Origin: Glaciecola sp. 33A | GTDB lineage: Bacteria > Pseudomonadota > Gammaproteobacteria > Enterobacterales > Alteromonadaceae | Direction: 5' to 3' | Length of the DNA stretch: 38,205 bases | NCBI RefSeq assembly: GCF_002836745.1 | Contig: NZ_PJAR01000033.1 | Location: forward strand, 1-38,205 | In this document: positions 33,899 through 38,205 of the stretch, in pieces | Position numbering within the stretch: the stretch's first letter is position 1 | How the letters are laid out: every line of letters starts with the position of its first letter | The notes under the pieces: model-generated | Told to the model about the DNA's origin: nothing | What the model saw: the letters and a program-made list of their open reading frames with translations, nothing else | Database searches by the model: none | Translations under genes and position numbers: made by a program

Positions 33899-36403
33899 TT
33901 AAGTCTCTATTACTACCGTATTCTCAATCAACGTTACAATTTCAGAGTACAGGTCAATTTCAACGTCTGGCGCTTCTAGAGAAATAAGTAAGCTGTACCG
34001 AACATCATTTTGCCAACGGTCTAACCCTGTCTTATATTTCCACCAACCACCTACAGGGCAAATTGCAATTGTATCCATATCAGCTAAGTCTTGAGGTGAC
34101 CCCGTCCATATATCGGAATGAATACTTCCCCGTTTTCTGAAATCGCTGCCATATTTCCAACCAGAGCTGTCGCCTTCCGGCCCATCGTAATTAACGTCGG
34201 CCATTAATGCGTTAACTTTTCCTTTGAAATTACTAAGTGTTTGTCCAGGCCTTATCACTTCAAATCTTAATGCGTGTGACTGATAGCTGTAACGTTGCTT
34301 AAAGCCTCTTCGACTCGGATTGGGCTCAATAAAATATGAGAGCGTCACTTTGAGTTTTACATTAATATTATTGGGTAAATCGCGCAGTACTGATGCAGGC
34401 CAAGGCAATTGGTAAAGTTGCATATTTCCAAGTTTTGGATCGCTAGAGGTGGTAGAGCCTTGCTCAAAGGGCGTAATAGTGTTTTCAGCTACCATGGTAA
34501 GTTCATTGGTTAGACTATACTTTGCGCGATCAAAATTTGGAACGCCATAGCCGACACTGCGAAGCATAGTTTCCTTCGCAACAGTTTGCGTATGATCTGT
34601 TTTGAGGGCGTTAAACCTCCGCAACATTTTATCAGTCCAATTGGCTGAATGAATAAGTAATCCCCTAACGGTTTCAGGCCACAAGTCAGGGTATTCAGCC
34701 ATTAGTTGGGCAGCGTAATTGGATACTACGGCTGTAGCTGCACTGGAATCTCTAGTTGTTTCAAACAGTTGGCCTGTTGTTCTGCCAGAGGTTGTCAGCA
34801 GCGAAACTGTATCAGCTTCAGTTAGAGATTGTTTATCTGGTGATAACAGTCTGTTACCTGCTTCAGCAACTAACTCTGGTTTATAAGGTGCATGACGCTT
34901 CCACCCCCAATTGACAGAAGTACGCGCTGATGGACTTACATCTCCAGCTTCAGCAAAAGGAGACCAATCGTCAAAGCCATACTCATCGACTGTCGTTAAC
35001 TCTGTATAAGCTCCTACCGTAATTGCATTCCATGCTTGCGCTGGGTCTTCAATTTGAGATAAGTGAGCTTGCTCCCAATAATCCACGTAAGGCGAGATTG
35101 CTCTATTATTACCTGTTGAAATTATAAATAATCGATTAAAATCTTCGCTAAAGTTAAATGCAGAATCGTCTAATTGAGAAGACCAAGACGAAGGTTGACC
35201 TCCTAAGTATTCTGGATCTGATGTAACAGCCAACGAGTAAACTCTGCTAATGTTTGGATTATTGATCTCTAATTTGTTAAGCGTACCTAATGTAATTTCA
35301 CCATAGAGTTTTGGGTCGTTGGTTCCAGTGGGCGGTAAAATCCTTCCAGACTCTATAATATGCGTTATCTCAATATTATCATTAGACAACGCTGCTTTTT
35401 GTAAATCACCGTAAGCTGCTATACCTGCCTGTAATGAGCCATGGGGCGAGTATGGCGGGCTACCTAAAATATAATTATCGCAGTGCGGCCAAGTGGGAAG
35501 CCAACATTCCGAATAACTTGCATTGCTAAAAGGTGAAAGCAAGGGATTGTTATAGTTTACACCAGTATCAAGTATTACTACCGATGTGCTTACATCATTT
35601 GGATTGCTAATTCGTTGAAGTACGTTATTTGCCCATTCGAGCTGCTCTTGTGGCTCGCTAGATACGATTGGGACGGGAACTTCCTTTGCCCGGCGAAGTT
35701 CTTTTAAATTTGAGATCAGGTAAACAGCATTCTCTAGCTGAGATATTGAAACTTTAATCAAGTGAACAGTGCAATCAAAAAACGTTTGAGAGGAGTTTCC
35801 AAGCTCACCACCGAGCCTTTCAGCAAGCAGTGAGACAAATTCTTGTGAAGTATTACTATCTTTGCCTAGCCAAAGTTCTATCCAGACTTGCTGGTTTCTG
35901 TCTTCTGGAAAGTAATCCGGATTATCAGTCCAAAATGATTTGATATCTGCTAAGCGGACAGACCGAATACTGTCAATCAACTTATGATTTCTTGGTTCGC
36001 CCTTTTTATTCAACCGCGAGTTATCAAGATATTCCTCAATTTTTTTATGAAACACATCTCTTTTAGATTCCGGCACGAACACGACGGCATGTTCAATACT
36101 ATCTTTGTTAGAAAGGCTTTTTAATCTAAAACTTTTATTGTCGATATTATCAAAAGGCAGTGGCTGGTTAGGAAAGCTAGTTAACTCAATGTAAATCCCA
36201 AGCTCTTCAGATAATGGGGAATCGATTGTTTGTCTTTTTTGTTGATAGCTAGCTAGTGCACTAGAGAACTCACGTCTTAGGCTGGACCCGTGTTGGTCTC
36301 TATTTCTTAAAGGTACAGTAGCGCCTCTAGCAGTCTGCTTTGACTCATAATTCTCATTAGTGTAAAACCCTTGAAGTTTTAAATGGTGCTTCCTTTCACT
36401 CAC
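33899..36403 (-). CDS. ietS: IetS-like subtilisin-family serine protease
   Basis: The 834-residue protein has an N-terminal region of about 260 residues, then an S8 protease domain. Asp is D279 in SVVILDTGVNY, His is H321 in YSPHGSLQAGIAA, the oxyanion Asn is N432 in FIISTGNN, and Ser is S554 in RDSSAATAVVSNYAAQLMAE (DSSA instead of the common GTSMA). The C-terminal region (about 620-834) is beta-rich. It has no signal peptide, so it works inside the cell. It follows the AAA ATPase gene by 11 nt. In IetA/IetS, first described from an Agrobacterium plasmid as ATPase antitoxin and protease toxin and later reported as an anti-phage system, the protease harms the host when released. Confidence 0.85.
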   Translation of the reverse strand: MSERKHHLKLQGFYTNENYESKQTARGATVPLRNRDQHGSSLRREFSSALASYQQKRQTIDSPLSEELGIYIELTSFPNQPLPFDNIDNKSFRLKSLSNKDSIEHAVVFVPESKRDVFHKKIEEYLDNSRLNKKGEPRNHKLIDSIRSVRLADIKSFWTDNPDYFPEDRNQQVWIELWLGKDSNTSQEFVSLLAERLGGELGNSSQTFFDCTVHLIKVSISQLENAVYLISNLKELRRAKEVPVPIVSSEPQEQLEWANNVLQRISNPNDVSTSVVILDTGVNYNNPLLSPFSNASYSECWLPTWPHCDNYILGSPPYSPHGSLQAGIAAYGDLQKAALSNDNIEITHIIESGRILPPTGTNDPKLYGEITLGTLNKLEINNPNISRVYSLAVTSDPEYLGGQPSSWSSQLDDSAFNFSEDFNRLFIISTGNNRAISPYVDYWEQAHLSQIEDPAQAWNAITVGAYTELTTVDEYGFDDWSPFAEAGDVSPSARTSVNWGWKRHAPYKPELVAEAGNRLLSPDKQSLTEADTVSLLTTSGRTTGQLFETTRDSSAATAVVSNYAAQLMAEYPDLWPETVRGLLIHSANWTDKMLRRFNALKTDHTQTVAKETMLRSVGYGVPNFDRAKYSLTNELTMVAENTITPFEQGSTTSSDPKLGNMQLYQLPWPASVLRDLPNNINVKLKVTLSYFIEPNPSRRGFKQRYSYQSHALRFEVIRPGQTLSNFKGKVNALMADVNYDGPEGDSSGWKYGSDFRKRGSIHSDIWTGSPQDLADMDTIAICPVGGWWKYKTGLDRWQNDVRYSLLISLEAPDVEIDLYSEIVTLIENTVVIET

Positions 36404-36414
36404 AGACTACCTCA

Positions 36415-37407
36415 TTAGTAATTAAATAAAGACTTTCCTGATTTTCTTCTTTCAAATGCAGCTAATAAAATTTCTTCATCAACTAACGCATCGTTATGAA
36501 GCACAAATTCCTTGGCAGCATCTTCACAAGCTTGGGTCACTTCAGCAGCGCTTAAACCCGCTGCGGTATCTAAAATTGGACTCATGCTCACTTGCCCTAA
36601 ATCGAATAACGCTAGTGTTCTTTCAATTAACTCAGAAATTTGGGGTTGGTCTGGTTTAGAAAAACTAATAAATTGATCAAAGCGACGGTTAAGCGCTCTG
36701 TCTAGCAACTCTGGATGATTAGTTGCAGCGACTATTAAACTATCTGAATTATCCTGCTCAACAAACATTAAAAAAGAATTTAATATTCTTCTAATTTCTC
36801 CAACGTCATTTGCAGCGCCTCTTTGTGCACCTATTGCGTCAAACTCATCAAATAGATAAACCGCTCGTGTTTGAGCAATATGATCGAATATTGACCTAAG
36901 TTTCGACGCAGTTTCTCCCATAAAGCGCGTGATAAGTGAATCAAGAACAATCGTATACATCGGTAACTTTAGCTCAGTTGCTAGCATCGATGCAGACATA
37001 GTTTTACCTGTGCCAGGGGGACCAACGAACATTAACTTTCTACTTGGCGCTAAACCAAAGCGACTCAACTTGTCTTTTTGCCTTTGTTCGAAAATTATTT
37101 TCTCAAACCTTGTTACGATTTCGGGTGAAAGAACAAGTTCGTTTAATCTAACTGAATGAGATGTATGCTCCAACAGCCCATGCAATTCACCTGAAGTCAC
37201 TTTTTTAAGTTGAACAGGTGCAGAAGAAACTGATTTCACATTTGATGCTTGTGATTTTTCGATGATATTTTTTATGTCATCCGCGAGTTTAGTGTGACCT
37301 TTTCTCGCTTCCTTTGCAGCCAATTGCATTGCAAGTGAATAAAAGCGAGTATCGTCACGATCTGCATGACTTTTTAGAAGTGCTTTTATTTGTTCAGCCG
37401 TGGCCAT
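36415..37407 (-). CDS. ietA: IetA-like AAA+ ATPase
   Basis: The 330-residue protein has an N-terminal helical part (about 1-90), then a classic AAA domain: Walker A GPPGTGKT (129-136), Walker B VYLFDEFD (183-190), sensor 1 N230 in VAATNHPELLDRA, Arg fingers in LNRRFDQFI, and sensor 2 in GLSAAEVTQACEDAAK. It resembles the FtsH/spastin-like ATPases that pair with subtilases. It precedes the protease gene by 11 nt in the same operon, so it is the predicted partner that controls the protease or feeds it substrate. Confidence 0.88.
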   Translation of the reverse strand: MATAEQIKALLKSHADRDDTRFYSLAMQLAAKEARKGHTKLADDIKNIIEKSQASNVKSVSSAPVQLKKVTSGELHGLLEHTSHSVRLNELVLSPEIVTRFEKIIFEQRQKDKLSRFGLAPSRKLMFVGPPGTGKTMSASMLATELKLPMYTIVLDSLITRFMGETASKLRSIFDHIAQTRAVYLFDEFDAIGAQRGAANDVGEIRRILNSFLMFVEQDNSDSLIVAATNHPELLDRALNRRFDQFISFSKPDQPQISELIERTLALFDLGQVSMSPILDTAAGLSAAEVTQACEDAAKEFVLHNDALVDEEILLAAFERRKSGKSLFNY

Positions 37408-37435
37408 AATGTGTCTTCCGTAATATTAATAGTCG

Positions 37436-37873
37436 TTAGCTTACTTTTGCTAAACCAAAATGTATTTCTTCTTGAGTAGGTGTAAGCCCTAAAAAACCAC
37501 TCACCAATTTCTTAACTGGCGCAATATCAACAAGCATTCCCTCTGCATTAATATACAATGTATCAGTAATAAAACATCTTTGACTATTTATATCCAAAAA
37601 TATTCGTTCATGATCATTTATTGTTCGCGGCGAGCGAACCGTGTCATAAATACATTGTGATAATTTGGCAAATACACTGATAGATAGACCAAACTTTTTC
37701 TCAATATGTTGAACCGTCGCAAAGAACAAGAGATCACCCGTATCAAACCGACGAGCAGAGCGTGCATGAGTAGTTTGCTTACTGTATGGCGTTAGCGCAT
37801 CAGTCCACGCTCGCAATTGATGTCGCTTAATATTTAGCGCTTCACAGATATCTTTTGTTTTCAAAACGGTCAA
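37436..37873 (-). CDS. MerR-like HTH regulator upstream of the IetAS pair
   Basis: The 145-residue protein starts with a MerR-type winged HTH: LKTKDICEALNIKRHQLRAW, then RRFDTGDLLFFATVQHIEKK, followed by a short C-terminal domain without metal-binding cysteines in order. It lies 28 nt upstream of the ATPase gene on the same strand, so the three genes probably form an operon with autoregulation. MerR genes are not a fixed part of IetAS, so this is a local addition. Confidence 0.7.
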   Translation of the reverse strand: MTVLKTKDICEALNIKRHQLRAWTDALTPYSKQTTHARSARRFDTGDLLFFATVQHIEKKFGLSISVFAKLSQCIYDTVRSPRTINDHERIFLDINSQRCFITDTLYINAEGMLVDIAPVKKLVSGFLGLTPTQEEIHFGLAKVS

Positions 37874-37925
37874 AAGTACTATTCACATATTGTTAAAAAC
37901 TGCGCTTAATTTAGCACAGTTTTGC

Positions 37926-38113
37926 TCAGGTATCTATGTTGGGTTGCTCTTTGGCAGCAGGGTGCGACTTCTCATACGTCTTTTCCAGCTCTGGATTAGT
38001 AATATGCGTATACACAATCGTAGTGGATATATCAGCATGTCCCAAATAGACCTGTATTTGGCGAATATCAGCGCCGCCATCTAGCATGTGCGTTGCCGCG
38101 CTGTGCCTGAAAA
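37926..38113 (-). pseudogene. Tyrosine recombinase (XerD-like) gene, 3' end only
   Basis: The minus strand reads FRHSAATHMLDGGADIRQIQ, then VYLGHADISTTIVYTHIT and a tail to TGA at 37926-37928. This is the end of a tyrosine recombinase catalytic domain: box II Arg in FRHSAAT, His III in LGHADIS, and the nucleophile Tyr in TIVYTH. The 5' part ends abruptly at 38113, where the IS6 terminal repeat begins. The gene was thus interrupted by the IS6 element, and its remaining part would lie beyond that element unless it was deleted. Confidence 0.85.
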
Positions 38114-38205
38114 GGTACTGTCAACTTATCGACCTTATTCCAAATTGTGAGATAATCCGGACATGAAAAACACCAAAATGTACTCCGGATATCGCTATCC
38201 ATCTC
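38114..38205 (+). mobile_element. IS6-family insertion sequence, left end, runs off the window
   Basis: The terminal repeat GGTACTGTCAACTTA starts at 38114 and matches the inverted right end of the relic at 19162-19176 exactly. A transposase start follows at 38163. The orientation is the same as that of the relic. Confidence 0.85.
38163..38205 (+). CDS. IS6-family transposase, first 14 codons
   Basis: The reading MKNTKMYSGYRYPS resembles the N-terminus of the IS6 branch whose members begin with a short head, then a Y-x-x-YRFPPEI-like segment ahead of the HTH. Only the beginning is visible. Its place 49 bp inside the terminal repeat supports the call. Confidence 0.7.
   Translation, partial: MKNTKMYSGYRYPS

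Overview
The window reads as an accessory (mobile and defence) region of a marine gammaproteobacterium, most likely Alteromonadales (Colwellia / Paraglaciecola / Thalassotalea type). This rests on the AT-rich sequence, a PEP-CTERM/exosortase gene pair at the left edge, a Dcm-like methyltransferase close to the enterobacterial enzyme, and IS91- and IS6-type insertion sequences. No tRNA, rRNA or CRISPR array was seen. All family assignments come from reading motifs; no database search was run.

Layout. (1) 1-2671: host-like genes: the 3' end of a PEP-CTERM/exosortase acyltransferase, a PEP-CTERM surface protein behind a clear sigma-54 promoter, and a VAO-type flavin oxidase that has lost its C-terminus. 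(2) About 2.7-4.4 kb: a frameshifted IS91-family transposase. (3) 4890-11099, minus strand: three coupled genes: a 1092-residue protein with a complete tyrosine recombinase centre, an 817-residue protein with a degenerate recombinase fold at its end, and a 158-residue ParB-like protein. Together they look like the mobility module of a cargo island. (4) 11563-14344: a type II restriction-modification pair (Dcm-like C5 methyltransferase and MvaI/BcnI-type endonuclease). (5) 14459-18592: a second mobility/maintenance module: HTH repressor, excisionase, integrase, OB-HD phosphohydrolase, KfrA-like protein, and a SpoT/MESH1-like HD protein that has lost metal ligands. (6) 18601-19176: an IS6-family relic ending in an intact right inverted repeat. 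(7) 19325-25802: a four-gene SMC/kleisin/KITE/TOPRIM operon of Wadjet type in the order D-C-A-B, with a divergent BrxR/CapW-like WYL regulator. (8) 25816-28028: an unrecognised helical protein coupled to a PD-(D/E)xK nuclease, possibly one gene split by a one-base deletion. (9) 28821-31028: a KAP-family NTPase. (10) 31029-32250: decayed sequence. (11) 32251-33870: an orphan Rhs tip, its toxin part and a candidate envelope immunity protein, put out of frame by a 10-bp tandem duplication. (12) 33899-37873: an IetA/IetS-type AAA ATPase and subtilase pair behind a MerR-like gene. (13) 37926-38205: the 3' end of another tyrosine recombinase gene, cut by the left end of an IS6 element that runs off the window.

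How it fits together. Three recombinase modules and two IS families surround at least five candidate anti-phage, anti-plasmid or competition systems. The 15-bp terminal repeat of the IS6 relic (19162-19176) recurs in inverted form at the left end of the IS6 copy at 38114. The two copies therefore lie in the same orientation and bracket about 19 kb carrying the Wadjet-like, nuclease, KAP, Rhs and IetAS modules. That is the arrangement of an IS26-like pseudo-compound transposon.
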